Below, one piece after another: positions 26,664 through 36,888 of a DNA stretch of 64,000 nucleotides; within the stretch, counting starts at the first letter, position 1; each line of letters begins with the position of its first letter. The notes below the pieces were generated by a model. It searched no databases, had not been told where the DNA came from, and saw nothing but the letters and a program-made list of their open reading frames with translations. A program made the position numbers and the translations under genes. Source of the stretch: Flavobacterium aquidurense (GTDB lineage Bacteria; Bacteroidota; Bacteroidia; Flavobacteriales; Flavobacteriaceae); NCBI GenBank assembly GCA_900107365.1, contig FNPS01000006.1, forward strand, positions 125,452 to 189,451, written 5' to 3'.

Positions 26664-27478
26664 TACGGTGTTACGATTTTATAATTGGTGATTTCTTTAG
26701 TTGTAAAAATAGATAAAATTTGGTCTTTGTAGCAGAATTTATCAAAGCTTTTTTGTAAAATTTCAATTTCAGAAACGCTGTCTGAATTTACGCTGCTAAT
26801 GTCTTTAAAATACAACAAATTAGCTTTGCTGAAAATATATTGATGATCGTTTAAAATTTCAATTTTATCAAAGTCAGAAACTTTTCCTAAAGCCGTTGTT
26901 TTTCCGAAAATATCACAAGAGAACCAATTGTTTTTTTTATCAATCCAGAAAAAGGTATTAAAGTCCGTTTGATAATATTTTATAGTTTCTGTCAGAGGTG
27001 TTGATACTGTTTTATATTCATTTTTCAGATAATCAAAAAGGCCAATTTGTTGGTTTAGGGTGTTGAAAATCCACAATTGATTTTGGGTCGACATGCCAAT
27101 TGCGGACACCACAATAGGGGTGGTGTTTTGAGAGAAATTAATTTCGGTCATTTTATTTAATTGATTGTCTAATAAAACAACAGTATTAAAATCTTCATAA
27201 AATAAAACTATTTTAAGAGGGTTGAGAATATCGACTTTGGTAATATTTCCCAACGAAACATTTTTGTACTCAAAAACTTCATTTCCTTTGATTTTTTTAA
27301 AAACATTATTTTTAATATGATAAGAAAATCCAAAGGAATCATAACCTAAAAAATCATCAATAGCAACAGTAAAAGTTGAAATTAAAGAAGCCTCTATTTT
27401 TTGATTTTGTGCTGAAACGGCTGAGAACGAACAGGCGATAAAAAGTAAAACTAAAATTTTGTGCACTGTTTTGTTCAT
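26663..27478 (-). CDS. Secreted protein of unknown function, possible propeller-like fold
   Basis: I do not recognise this 271-aa protein. It has a signal peptide (KILVLLFIACSFSAVSAQ). The mature part is rich in short beta strands, with repeated hydrophobic-polar patterns such as QLWIFNTLNQQIGLFDYL and TFFWIDKKNNWFSCDIFG that resemble blades of a beta-propeller. It overlaps the start of the deoxynucleoside kinase gene by 1 bp, an operon whose logic is not obvious. Likely periplasmic. Confidence 0.6.
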   Translation of the reverse strand: MNKTVHKILVLLFIACSFSAVSAQNQKIEASLISTFTVAIDDFLGYDSFGFSYHIKNNVFKKIKGNEVFEYKNVSLGNITKVDILNPLKIVLFYEDFNTVVLLDNQLNKMTEINFSQNTTPIVVSAIGMSTQNQLWIFNTLNQQIGLFDYLKNEYKTVSTPLTETIKYYQTDFNTFFWIDKKNNWFSCDIFGKTTALGKVSDFDKIEILNDHQYIFSKANLLYFKDISSVNSDSVSEIEILQKSFDKFCYKDQILSIFTTKEITNYKIVTP

Positions 27479-27661
27479 ATGAAGTAGGTTTCAGGAGAGC
27501 CAAATTACAAAAAACTACAGTATGAAACAGTGTAAATCACATATTTAGGCTGATTTTGTTTTTTAAATTTTTTAAAACAGCAACAGTCTGGTTAACAGTT
27601 GATTTCGTCGATGTGTAATTGGTATTGATCTATTTAATTTTTAGTATTTTAAAATTAATAA

Positions 27662-27669
27662 TACATTTG
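27662..27669 (+). promoter_or_regulatory. -7 element for the GLPGLI gene
   Basis: TACATTTG matches TAnnTTTG, 43 nt upstream of the chosen ATG, and argues against the longer upstream frame. Confidence 0.45.
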
Positions 27670-27711
27670 AAAGTAAGTTCTATTGATTTACTCAATTTAA
27701 AAGAAAATGCA

Positions 27712-28626
27712 ATGAAAAAAATAGTTATATATATGTCTCTAATGCTCGTATTTACTCACATGCATGGGCAAAAAGACTTTCAGGGAATGGCTGTTTATGA
27801 GTCAAAAACGCAGGCGCCTAAAATGGATGGGATGCGTGCCAATAGAGATATTACGCCCGAAATGCAGAAAAACATGGAGGAGCGTATGAAAAAAATGTTA
27901 GAGAAAACCTTTATTTTAAATTTCGATAAATCAGCATCTATTTATAAAGAAGAAGAAAAATTAGAAACTCCGGGACAACAAGGTGGAGGGATGCGGATGA
28001 TGATGAACTCTTTTATGGGAGGCGGAGGTACTTTTTACAAAGATGTGAAAAGTAAATCGTATACGGTTGATAAAGAATTTATGGGAAAAGAGTTTCTGGT
28101 TATAGATTCTCTTCCAAAATTAAACTGGAAACTTGAATCGGAAACCAAGCAAATTGGAGGTTACACTTGTTATAAAGCAACGGCTGTAAAAGAAGCCAGT
28201 AAAACCGATTTTAGGAATTTCAGGCCTAAAAATGATAACGACAAAAAGCCTGAAGAGAAAAAAGAAGATGCTAAGAAAACTTCAGGCGATACGAAAACCA
28301 ATTTTGCAGACAATTTTGAAATACCAAAAGAGATTATCATAACGGCGTGGTATTCTCCGGAAATTCCGGTCAACCAAGGTCCAGAAAACTATTGGGGTTT
28401 ACCAGGTTTAATTTTAGAAGTGAACGATGGAAGAACCACAATTTTATGTTCGAAAATTGTTTTGAATGCTAAAGACAAAGTCGAAATAAAAGCACCTACA
28501 AAAGGCAAGGTAATTTCTCAAAAAGATTACGATGAAACCGTAATTAAAAAGATGGAAGAATTTAGAGAAATGAACCGTGGTCGCGAAGGTGGTCCCGGTG
28601 GTGGACCGGTAATAATCAGACGTTAA
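27712..28626 (+). CDS. GLPGLI family secreted protein
   Basis: This 304-aa protein has a signal peptide (KKIVIYMSLMLVFTHMHGQ) and the family motif YWGLPGLILEVNDG, which names the GLPGLI family of Bacteroidota. Mid-protein there are runs of Gly/Met (GGGMRMMMNSFMGGGG) and a Lys/Glu/Asp-rich insert, and the end is Gly-rich (REGGPGGGPVIIRR). Start chosen at the ATG followed by a good signal peptide. The next gene, a TonB-receptor-type protein, follows by 29 bp, a pairing common for this family; a joint role in uptake is inferred only. Confidence 0.85.
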   Translation: MKKIVIYMSLMLVFTHMHGQKDFQGMAVYESKTQAPKMDGMRANRDITPEMQKNMEERMKKMLEKTFILNFDKSASIYKEEEKLETPGQQGGGMRMMMNSFMGGGGTFYKDVKSKSYTVDKEFMGKEFLVIDSLPKLNWKLESETKQIGGYTCYKATAVKEASKTDFRNFRPKNDNDKKPEEKKEDAKKTSGDTKTNFADNFEIPKEIIITAWYSPEIPVNQGPENYWGLPGLILEVNDGRTTILCSKIVLNAKDKVEIKAPTKGKVISQKDYDETVIKKMEEFREMNRGREGGPGGGPVIIRR

Positions 28627-28655
28627 TTTAACTACATCACCTTTAGATTTTTCCA

Positions 28656-31343
28656 ATGAAAAATACACTTCTCTTTGTTATTTTATTAATGACGTCGATA
28701 AACTTTGCCCAAACGGTACGTTTTGATGGTTTTATTCAGGATGAACAGAAAAATCCGTTGGAAATGGCCAATATTATGGCCGTGAACAATGGAACAAAAG
28801 CAATGGATTCGTATGGAATCACCAATGATAAGGGAAAGTTTCAGCTTACTTTAAAACCAAATACGGCATATACGGTTAAAGTAAGTTATCTCGGGATGAA
28901 ATCTAAAGAAATTAGTCTTTCAACAAATACGGAAAATATAGTTCAGAATATTGTTATGGATGGTTCAGGCATTGAACTTGAAGGTGTCGAAATTGTTCGC
29001 GAAATGCCAGTTTCTATAAAAGGCGATACGATTGTTTATAATGCCGATTCTTTTAAATCGGGAACAGAAAAAAAGCTGGAAGATGTACTGAAAAAATTAC
29101 CCGGAGTTGAGGTAAATGCCGATGGAGAGATTGAAGTTGAAGGAAAAAAAGTCAGTAAATTAATGGTGGAAGGAAAGGATTTCTTTGATGGTGATACCAA
29201 ACTTGGTGTTAAAAATATTCCTGCAGATGCCATTGATAAAATTCAGGTTTTGCGAAATTATAATGAAGTTGGTGCTTTAAAAGGTTTAGAAAACGATCAG
29301 GATAACGTCGCTATGAATATCAAGTTGAAAGAAGGTAAAAAGAACTTTTGGTTTGGCGATGTAACGGCCGGAATTGGAGTTGCAGAACTGGATAGTCGAT
29401 ATATTATTAATCCGAAATTGTTTTACTACAGTCCAAAATACTCCATCAATTTAATTACCAATTTTAACAATATTGGAGAATTGCCCCTGACGGCTCAGGA
29501 TTATTTTAAGTTCACGGGCGGATTTAAAAATATGATGAAAAAGGGTGGGAGCAATTTCAACGTTTCGTCAAATGATTTAGGAATTTCAATTTTAAGAAAC
29601 AATCGCGCTAAGGAAATTGAAACAAAATTTGGTGCAACAAACTTTGCTTATTCGGCTACAAAAGCTTGGAATATTAGTGGTTTCGGAATACTTTCTGCAT
29701 CAAAAACAGACTTAGAAACCAAATCTCAAACTACCATTTTAGATTCCGGAGATCAACAGAAACGAGATGAACTAACACACCAAAAGAATAATTTGGGTCT
29801 TTTTAAATTGAGTTCGACCTATAAACCAAACGATAAATTTCAGTTTGATTATGACATCTTAACCAAATTGTCCAAGCAAGATGAAGATACCGATTTGTTG
29901 CGTGAATCTGTCGTAAATGATATTTCTGCAGTTGAAACCATTTTAACAAATAAAAAGCAGAACCCGACATCGGTAAATCAAAATCTGAGTTTGTATTATA
30001 CGCAAAGCAATAAGAATATTTTTGCTTTTGAAATGCAACATTTATATCAGGATGAAAATCCGTTTTACAATGCCAATCTGCGTTCACAGCCGTTTGATTT
30101 GTCGGGATATATTGCAGGGCAGCAGCGAAATGATTTGAATCAGGATCGTTTTGTTAAAACCAATAAATTGGATGCAAAACTGGATTACTATTATATGGTA
30201 ACGCCAAAAAGTAATATCAACATTACTTTAGGGAATACGTATTCCTATCAGGATTTCAATTCTCATATTTTTCAAATGTTGGACAACGGTGATAAAAATG
30301 ATTTAAATGATCCTCAAAATAACAATCAGGTAAATTATAATTTTAATGATACTTTTTTAGGTTTTCATTATAAAATTTTAACCGGAAAATTTACTTTGAC
30401 ACCTGGAGTTAGTTTGCATTCTTATTCGATGACGAATACGCAGCTGGGAACGGATTATTCTCAAAATTTCACAAAAGTGTTGCCTGATTTTTTCGCCTTA
30501 TATCAAATCAAAAAATCAGAAACACTGACTTATAATTTTTCTTTATCAAATGATTTTACAGATATAAATCAGTTGGCTGCAGGTTATGTTTTATCTGATT
30601 ACAGCAGTTTATTCAGAGGAAATCGGTTATTGGAAAATGCAACTTCGCAAGTACATTCTTTACGTTACTTTAAGTATAATATGTTCAATTTTGAGAACAT
30701 CTTTGCAAATGCTACCTATACAAAAAAGGTAGACGCCATTAAAACCAAAGCTGATTTTGATGGAATTAATCAATCTTCAGTTCCTTATAATTCGAATTTA
30801 GCCGATGAAACTTTTTCAGGAATGGGAAGTTACGGGCGTTCTTTTTTAAAGAATTACAAAGCCTCGGCAGTTGCAAGTTTAAACTGGTCGAAATTCAATA
30901 ACATTCAGAATAATGTTTTGGCAACCACAGAAAGTTTTACTCAAAGTTATACTTTAAAAGCAGCGACAAACTACAAAAACTTTCCAAATCTGGAAGTGGG
31001 TTACAATGCTTTAATCAATCAATATAGTGGTTCGACGTATTATACAGATAAACCTTTTGCAAGACTGGATTATTATTTCTGGAACAGCTTTTCATTTGTT
31101 TCAGAATATGAATTTTATCATTATTATAATTCGGATAAAACAGTTGATAACGAATATGATTTTTTAAGTGCCAGTTTAATTTATCAGAAGAAAGATAGTA
31201 AATGGGAATATAAAGTTGCTGCTACCAATCTTTTAAATACGAAATATCTTAACGAAGACAGTTTCTCTCAATTCTCTACACGAGTTTCACAATACACAGT
31301 TCAGCCACGTTATATCATCTTTTCGATGAAATATAATTTATAG
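28656..31343 (+). CDS. TonB-dependent receptor-type outer membrane beta-barrel protein
   Basis: This 895-aa protein has a signal peptide (TLLFVILLMTSINFAQ), an N-terminal CarboxypepD_reg-like domain (about 17-105, VRFDGFIQDEQKNPLEMANI), a plug-like segment (IVYNADSFKSGTEKKLEDVLKKLPGVEVNADG) and a long barrel, ending NLLNTKYLNE...YIIFSMKYNL. The plug resembles TonB-receptor plugs, and the protein fits the outer membrane beta-barrel family often seen beside GLPGLI genes. Substrate unknown. It is likely co-transcribed with the GLPGLI gene. Confidence 0.85.
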   Translation: MKNTLLFVILLMTSINFAQTVRFDGFIQDEQKNPLEMANIMAVNNGTKAMDSYGITNDKGKFQLTLKPNTAYTVKVSYLGMKSKEISLSTNTENIVQNIVMDGSGIELEGVEIVREMPVSIKGDTIVYNADSFKSGTEKKLEDVLKKLPGVEVNADGEIEVEGKKVSKLMVEGKDFFDGDTKLGVKNIPADAIDKIQVLRNYNEVGALKGLENDQDNVAMNIKLKEGKKNFWFGDVTAGIGVAELDSRYIINPKLFYYSPKYSINLITNFNNIGELPLTAQDYFKFTGGFKNMMKKGGSNFNVSSNDLGISILRNNRAKEIETKFGATNFAYSATKAWNISGFGILSASKTDLETKSQTTILDSGDQQKRDELTHQKNNLGLFKLSSTYKPNDKFQFDYDILTKLSKQDEDTDLLRESVVNDISAVETILTNKKQNPTSVNQNLSLYYTQSNKNIFAFEMQHLYQDENPFYNANLRSQPFDLSGYIAGQQRNDLNQDRFVKTNKLDAKLDYYYMVTPKSNINITLGNTYSYQDFNSHIFQMLDNGDKNDLNDPQNNNQVNYNFNDTFLGFHYKILTGKFTLTPGVSLHSYSMTNTQLGTDYSQNFTKVLPDFFALYQIKKSETLTYNFSLSNDFTDINQLAAGYVLSDYSSLFRGNRLLENATSQVHSLRYFKYNMFNFENIFANATYTKKVDAIKTKADFDGINQSSVPYNSNLADETFSGMGSYGRSFLKNYKASAVASLNWSKFNNIQNNVLATTESFTQSYTLKAATNYKNFPNLEVGYNALINQYSGSTYYTDKPFARLDYYFWNSFSFVSEYEFYHYYNSDKTVDNEYDFLSASLIYQKKDSKWEYKVAATNLLNTKYLNEDSFSQFSTRVSQYTVQPRYIIFSMKYNL

Positions 31344-31374
31344 TATTTTAATTACAAAATATTCTGTTTTGTGA

Positions 31375-31403
31375 TTTGTTTAATGAGGAATACGATATCT
31401 TTG
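31375..31403 (+). promoter_or_regulatory. Promoter of the 745-aa protein gene
   Basis: TTTG at 31375-31378, 17-nt spacer, TATCTTTG at 31396-31403; it places the RNA start just upstream of the ATG at 31434 and rules out upstream in-frame starts. Confidence 0.6.
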
Positions 31404-31433
31404 CGCGCGATATTAATAACCAAAATTTTAAGC

Positions 31434-33671
31434 ATGCGTACTTTTATCTGGAGTTTCTCAGTGTTTTTTTGTGTAATACTTTCTTCTTTTTCTCAAGTAA
31501 AAAATATAGAAAAAGCAACCTATCTTTCAACAAATAAGGGGCAAAAAATCAAATTAAATTTATTAGACAATAATAAATATGAATTGGTTTTTTATTCAGG
31601 AGATTATGAAATTAAAGGCGATTCACTTTTATTTTCGCAAAAGATAAAATCAGAAAATACTTTTGATGTTGCTTTTACAACTGATAAAAAAGCAAAGAAG
31701 ATTAAAATTAAATTTTTAGACCCTTCTTATTATTCGTTCTATGTAGGAACACAAAATTCAAATAATCCTGTTCAGTATCAAAAAATTACTGATATCAGAA
31801 CGAAAGTTGATCCGGAATGGACTCAGACGAATTTAGAATTTGAGGTAGACAAAGCAGATTATTTGTATTTGGTTTATGAAGATTATAATGGCGAAAGTAA
31901 ATTGACAAAATTTGCTTTGCCAAAAGATGTTTCTGAAGTAGTAGTTAATTATCAGCTGGCTGCTTTAGATGATTTAAATATTGCCGGATTCTTTGATAAA
32001 AAAACAAATGAATTGAAAATTTCCGAGCAAAAAGGAAAGAATCCGTTGGTTTTTTTAAATGAAAAAGATACGCCTCAAGCTTCAGCTTCTAAAGTTATTC
32101 CACTGGAAAGTCAGACTATTTCAAACTGGACGTATCCTGGAAAACAACCATTGATAAGTGATGATTTTGGTTCGAAAGGTGAAGTGGTTGATAGTGCTGC
32201 CGTTGCTGTAGATGCTTATGCTCCGCCCGCTCCTCCTAAAAGTGATTTTAAGTTGAGAATTGAAAATAATTTGAAAAACGCTGTTGCATCAACTAAAAAT
32301 AAACTCTTGGTTGTATATGTTGATAGTAAAAATCCATCTGCAAAAGCTGATTTTGATACTTTTATAAAAGAACAGGAAGCGCAGCTAGGATATACTATGT
32401 ATGATGGGTATCATGCTGAATATGATCTTTTTAATTATTATTTGGCTTCCGAACAAGATAAAAAATGGCTGAAAACCAATAAAATAACAGATAATCCAGG
32501 CCTAATTGTGTTAAATGAAAACGGAGAAATTTTAGCAACTTCAAAATCTAAGTTGGCTGAAAAACAAGCTCAGTTTAATTATTATGACGGATTTTATAAA
32601 AAAGCGCAGCGAGTAAATATTTTACTCTCTTTTGATAAAGCAGTTAAAAATAAAAAGGCGACGGATGCAGATTTGATCATGGCTTTTAATAAAGCAGCCG
32701 TTCTCGAAATGCCTTACGATTATGATTATACTGAAACAAGTGAGGAAAATCCTGAGGATTTTAAACTTGTAAAAGTGACGCTGGATAAAAAAACAGTTTC
32801 TCAAACCTGGAAGAAGTTAATTGAAGCGCATCAAAAAGATACAAAACCAAATATGTATTTGGTAGAAACAATTTTAAAAGAAATTAAAAATCAAGGGTTT
32901 TACAAGCAGTTTTTTAATGAAGATAAAGTGCTGACAGATACTGATTTTTTAGCTATTGATTATTTGATAAAACACGCTGACGCTATTGAAACTGAAAGAG
33001 TAGTTTTTAATGAAAAAGAAGGAGAAAAACATTTAGTTGGTAATGTGGTTGCTGAGATTACTTCGGCATTACAGCAAAATACTTATATAGAAGCTGATGG
33101 CGTTTCCGGGGAAGCAAATAAAGACAAGACAATATCAGTTTATAAAAAAATAATTGGTTCAGGAAAAGGAAACTTTGAATGCTACCGCAATTATTTTGCG
33201 TATTTGAGCGAAGTAGAGGATAAGGACGGTTCGAATACAAGTTATTTAAAAGAGTTTAGCAGTTATTTTAATGCCAATTTAGCAACTGATAAAGGAAGTG
33301 CAATTGAGCGATTAGATGAAATGTATGCGACTTTAGACCCAATTTCTGATTACTCGTACAACGGTTGGAATGCTTTTAAAGAATACCATTCAAACTTATG
33401 CAATTCCGCTGCATGGACAGTAGTTTTAAAACCTGGTAATGCCGACTTTTTAAAATCTGCAATCGGTTGGTCTGAATATAGTTTGGCAGTAACCAAAAAC
33501 AATCCTTATTATTTAGATACTTTAGCGCAACTGTATTATAAGGACGGACAAAAACAAAAAGCCGTTGAAACTCAAAGATTAGCAGTGAAATATTTAAACG
33601 CTGAGGTAGAAGCAGAAACTGCTGTTGAAATCCGAGAGACTTTAACTAAGATGCAAGACGGAACGTATTAG
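31434..33671 (+). CDS. Large secreted protein of unknown function with a thioredoxin-fold-like segment
   Basis: This 745-aa protein has a signal peptide (FIWSFSVFFCVILSSFSQ). I do not recognise the family with certainty. The middle part (about 275-410) reads like a thioredoxin fold (KLLVVYVDSKNPSAKADFDTFIK, then NPGLIVLNENGEILATS) but lacks a CxxC. The C-terminal 300 residues are helical and end in a TPR-like stretch (YYLDTLAQLYYKDGQKQKAVETQRLAV). A role in envelope protein handling is possible but unproven. It has its own promoter and a strong terminator. Confidence 0.65.
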   Translation: MRTFIWSFSVFFCVILSSFSQVKNIEKATYLSTNKGQKIKLNLLDNNKYELVFYSGDYEIKGDSLLFSQKIKSENTFDVAFTTDKKAKKIKIKFLDPSYYSFYVGTQNSNNPVQYQKITDIRTKVDPEWTQTNLEFEVDKADYLYLVYEDYNGESKLTKFALPKDVSEVVVNYQLAALDDLNIAGFFDKKTNELKISEQKGKNPLVFLNEKDTPQASASKVIPLESQTISNWTYPGKQPLISDDFGSKGEVVDSAAVAVDAYAPPAPPKSDFKLRIENNLKNAVASTKNKLLVVYVDSKNPSAKADFDTFIKEQEAQLGYTMYDGYHAEYDLFNYYLASEQDKKWLKTNKITDNPGLIVLNENGEILATSKSKLAEKQAQFNYYDGFYKKAQRVNILLSFDKAVKNKKATDADLIMAFNKAAVLEMPYDYDYTETSEENPEDFKLVKVTLDKKTVSQTWKKLIEAHQKDTKPNMYLVETILKEIKNQGFYKQFFNEDKVLTDTDFLAIDYLIKHADAIETERVVFNEKEGEKHLVGNVVAEITSALQQNTYIEADGVSGEANKDKTISVYKKIIGSGKGNFECYRNYFAYLSEVEDKDGSNTSYLKEFSSYFNANLATDKGSAIERLDEMYATLDPISDYSYNGWNAFKEYHSNLCNSAAWTVVLKPGNADFLKSAIGWSEYSLAVTKNNPYYLDTLAQLYYKDGQKQKAVETQRLAVKYLNAEVEAETAVEIRETLTKMQDGTY

Positions 33672-33690
33672 ATTTCTTGTAGTAAATAAA

Positions 33691-33729
33691 ACAAAAACCC
33701 GACATATTTTTGATCTGTCGGGTTTTTGT
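33691..33729 (+). terminator. Strong intrinsic terminator
   Basis: Stem ACAAAAACCCGACA / TGTCGGGTTTTTGT. Confidence 0.9.
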
Positions 33730-33829
33730 TTTATTATAGGAAGAAGTACTTGCTTTGGGATATCTTTCAGATTTAAAAGGCATTTTTTTGTTGATAAATT
33801 AGTAAGTTTGGAATACTAAATTTAAACGT

Positions 33830-35296
33830 ATGAAAAACAAAATGATCTTAGGTTTGCTTTTTTGTGGAGGACTTGCTTTTTCACAAACAATCAAAAAACC
33901 TTTAGTTTCGGCAATAACGGATAAGGATCTTAAAACTGATATGTACCAGATGGCAGGGGACCATTTTAACGGTCGTGAGGCAGGAACTTTAGATGAGTTA
34001 AAAGTATCGATGTGGCTGGCTAATAAAGCAAAAGAAGCGGGAATGGCTCCGGCTGGAGATGACGGAACTTATTTTCAGTTTTTTGATTTGTACAGACATC
34101 AGGTAACTCCCAATACAAAATTCAAAATTGGACAAAAGGAATATAAACTTTGGAAAGAAGTTTTGGTAGCAGAAACCACAAATATTAAGGTAGAAGGTTC
34201 TTTAGTATATTTGGGTGCGGCGACAAAAGAAGAAATTGAAAAAACGGACGTTAAAGGAAAAGTAGTTGTATTGTTAGCTTCAAAAGAAGGAATTGCTGAT
34301 GATATTTCGCTTTTCGACAGACGTTATCCAGGTTTGGTGAGAAACAAATACTATGATCTTGTAGTTAAAAAAGGGGCTGCAGCACTTATTATGGTGGCTG
34401 ATGCATTAGCAGAAGAAAGTTGGTCGCAGGTTGAACCACAGATGACAAGAGGAATTTACGGAATTGAAGGTTTCCGAGATAAGATTGGAGCTACAATGCC
34501 GGTTTTCTGGGTACATGGTGATCAATTAGAATATCTTAAAAATACTAAAGATGTTTTATCAGCAGAAGTAGTTTCTGAAACTTATAAATATCCATCAGTA
34601 AATGTGGTTGGAACGATTGCAGGAATGGATCCAAAACTAAAAAATGAATATGTGCTTTTCAGTGGACATCAGGATCATGATGGAGTTCGTCAAAAATATG
34701 GTAAAGATTCGATCTATAATGGCGCCGATGATAATGCAAGTACCTGCGTTGCGATGTTGGCTATTGCAAGAGCTTATAAGAAACAACCCGGAAAAAGAAC
34801 CGCTTTGTTTGTATTTCATGGTTCTGAAGAGCGTGGTTTGCTAGGATCAAGATGGTATGCAGCGCATCCTACAGTTCCTGAAAAAGACATCATTGCAGTT
34901 TTAAACGGTGACATGATAGGAAGAAATAATGTAAATCAGGCTGCTTTATTAGGTTCAAGTTCTCCTCACGAAAATTCTTCTGATTTGGTTGCTATTGCAA
35001 AAAAAGCAAATGACGAAGGGCCAAAATTTGATTTAGATAAACTTTGGGACAGACCAGAACATCCGGAATATTTTTACTTCCGTTCAGATCATTTGCCTTA
35101 TGCGAAGAGAGGAATTCCATCTGTTTTTTATACCAGTGTTTTACACAGTCAGTACCATACGCCAATGGATGAATCTGAGAATATTGATTTCGTGAAATTG
35201 CATAAAATGACTGAGTGGATATACCGTACAGGTTGGATTTTATCTAATGATGCAGGTCGACCTAAAACATTGCCGAATGTACAATTAGAGCGATAA
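33830..35296 (+). CDS. M28 family zinc metallopeptidase with PA domain
   Basis: This 488-aa secreted peptidase has a signal peptide (KMILGLLFCGGLAFSQ), an inserted protease-associated domain (about 115-225, VKGKVVVLLASKEGIADD) and the M28 catalytic core. Zinc ligands and catalytic residues are in FSGHQDHDGV, NGADDNASTC, GSEERGLLGSRW (catalytic Glu pair), NGDMIGRN and HSQYHTPMDE. Such enzymes are aminopeptidases. It is a single-gene unit between a terminator and a large inverted repeat. Confidence 0.88.
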   Translation: MKNKMILGLLFCGGLAFSQTIKKPLVSAITDKDLKTDMYQMAGDHFNGREAGTLDELKVSMWLANKAKEAGMAPAGDDGTYFQFFDLYRHQVTPNTKFKIGQKEYKLWKEVLVAETTNIKVEGSLVYLGAATKEEIEKTDVKGKVVVLLASKEGIADDISLFDRRYPGLVRNKYYDLVVKKGAAALIMVADALAEESWSQVEPQMTRGIYGIEGFRDKIGATMPVFWVHGDQLEYLKNTKDVLSAEVVSETYKYPSVNVVGTIAGMDPKLKNEYVLFSGHQDHDGVRQKYGKDSIYNGADDNASTCVAMLAIARAYKKQPGKRTALFVFHGSEERGLLGSRWYAAHPTVPEKDIIAVLNGDMIGRNNVNQAALLGSSSPHENSSDLVAIAKKANDEGPKFDLDKLWDRPEHPEYFYFRSDHLPYAKRGIPSVFYTSVLHSQYHTPMDESENIDFVKLHKMTEWIYRTGWILSNDAGRPKTLPNVQLER

Positions 35297-35333
35297 CGAA
35301 TTTTATAGATTTGTTTTATTTGTATTGAAAATA

Positions 35334-35477
35334 AGACGCGGATGAAACAGATTCGCTTTGCGAAAACGCGGATAAAAACGGATTTTTTCCTTTCTTTATA
35401 TTCTATTTTAAGCAGAATATAAAATAAAATCCGTTTTCATCCGCGTCTTTACGAAGTAAATCCGTTTCATCCGCGTT
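35334..35477. repeat. 144-nt nested inverted repeat with ACGCGGATGAAAC arms
   Basis: The left arm (35334-35386) contains GACGCGGATGAAACAGATT and AAAACGGATTTT. The right arm (35425-35477) contains the reverse complements in mirror order. An inner stem TTTATATTCT / AGAATATAAA occupies the centre. The whole would fold into one long hairpin. It lies between the M28 and metK genes, which converge. Confidence 0.8.
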
Positions 35478-35513
35478 CAAATAAACACACAGAGTTCAAA
35501 ATCCACTAAAAAT

Positions 35514-35550
35514 AAAAGAGGCTGTCTAAATAAATAGACAGCCTCTTTTT
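35514..35550. terminator. Bidirectional terminator between M28 and metK
   Basis: AAAAGAGGCTGTCTA / TAGACAGCCTCTTTT with a 6-nt loop; metK ends 22 nt away on the minus strand. Confidence 0.9.
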
Positions 35551-35571
35551 GTATATAAATGTCAGATTGAA

Positions 35572-36822
35572 TTACAATCCAAATTCAGATTTTACTTTGT
35601 CAACAAAATCAAGTTTTTCCCAGGTAAACAATTCAACAGTAACTGTTTTTACATGTCCTCCAGGAGCAGAAAAAGTTTTAGTTACTACTTCTGGTGTACG
35701 TCCCATATGTCCGTAAGCAGCAGTTTCGCTATAAATAGGATTTCTTAATTTCAAACGTTGCTCGATAAAGTAAGGGCGCATATCAAAAATAGCTTCTACT
35801 TTTTTAGCGATTTCACCGTTTGTTAAGTTTACTTTAGAGGTTCCGTAAGTATCAATAAAAATACCCATTGGTTCAGCAACTCCAATTGCATATGAAACCT
35901 GTACTAAGATTTCGTCAGCAACACCTGCAGCAACTAAGTTTTTAGCGATATGACGTGTAGCATAAGCAGCACTTCTGTCTACTTTACTTGGATCTTTTCC
36001 AGAGAAAGCACCACCACCGTGAGCTCCTTTTCCACCGTAAGTATCAACAATGATTTTTCTTCCTGTTAAACCAGTATCTCCGTGAGGTCCTCCAATAACG
36101 AATTTTCCTGTTGGGTTAATATGGTAGTTGATTTTATCATTAAATAAATGCGCGTGAGCCGGATTTTTAGCAATGATTCTTGGAATCAAAATTTCGATAA
36201 TATCTTTTTTGATTTTAGCCAACATTGTAGCTTCTTCATCAAAATCATCGTGTTGCGTCGAGATTACAATCGCATCAATACGAGTTGGTTTGTTATCGTC
36301 GCTATATTCTAAAGTTACTTGCGATTTAGCATCAGGACGTAAATAAGTGATTTCTTTGTTTTCACGTCTTAAGATGGCTAACTCTTGTAATAATTTATGA
36401 GATAAATCAAGTGCCAATGGCATGAAGTTTTCAGTTTCGTTAGTTGCGTAACCAAACATCATTCCCTGATCACCCGCACCTTGCTCTTCTGGCTTAGCTC
36501 TGTCTACACCTTGATTAATATCAGCAGATTGTTCGTGAATTGCTGATAAAATTCCACAAGAATTTGCTTCAAACATGTACTCGCTTTTTGTATATCCAAT
36601 TTTACGGATTACCTCGCGTGCAATTTGCTGAACATCAAGATAGGTATTCGATTTTACTTCACCAGCCAAAATTACCTGACCAGTTGTAACTAAAGTTTCA
36701 CATGCTACTTTTGAGTCAGCATCAAATGCCAAGAAGTTATCAATTAATGCATCCGAAATTTGATCTGCAACTTTGTCTGGATGCCCTTCACTAACAGATT
36801 CTGACGTAAATAAATAAGCCAT
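35572..36822 (-). CDS. metK: S-adenosylmethionine synthetase
   Basis: This 416-aa enzyme makes SAM from methionine and ATP. Hallmarks are [15 protein letters not shown], the [12 protein letters not shown] hexapeptide region, [21 protein letters not shown] and the P-loop-like [19 protein letters not shown]. Length is slightly above the E. coli enzyme, typical for Bacteroidota. The start follows a long leader (36823 to about 36990) that holds a SAM-II-like riboswitch and is preceded by a good promoter, so SAM very likely represses its own synthesis here. Confidence 0.97.
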   Translation of the reverse strand: MAYLFTSESVSEGHPDKVADQISDALIDNFLAFDADSKVACETLVTTGQVILAGEVKSNTYLDVQQIAREVIRKIGYTKSEYMFEANSCGILSAIHEQSADINQGVDRAKPEEQGAGDQGMMFGYATNETENFMPLALDLSHKLLQELAILRRENKEITYLRPDAKSQVTLEYSDDNKPTRIDAIVISTQHDDFDEEATMLAKIKKDIIEILIPRIIAKNPAHAHLFNDKINYHINPTGKFVIGGPHGDTGLTGRKIIVDTYGGKGAHGGGAFSGKDPSKVDRSAAYATRHIAKNLVAAGVADEILVQVSYAIGVAEPMGIFIDTYGTSKVNLTNGEIAKKVEAIFDMRPYFIEQRLKLRNPIYSETAAYGHMGRTPEVVTKTFSAPGGHVKTVTVELFTWEKLDFVDKVKSEFGL

Positions 36823-36888
36823 AATAATTTATTAAATTAAAATTAAGTGAGGAAAAAAATTGCTTAAAAAGGGCTAAAGGAGAAAGTC

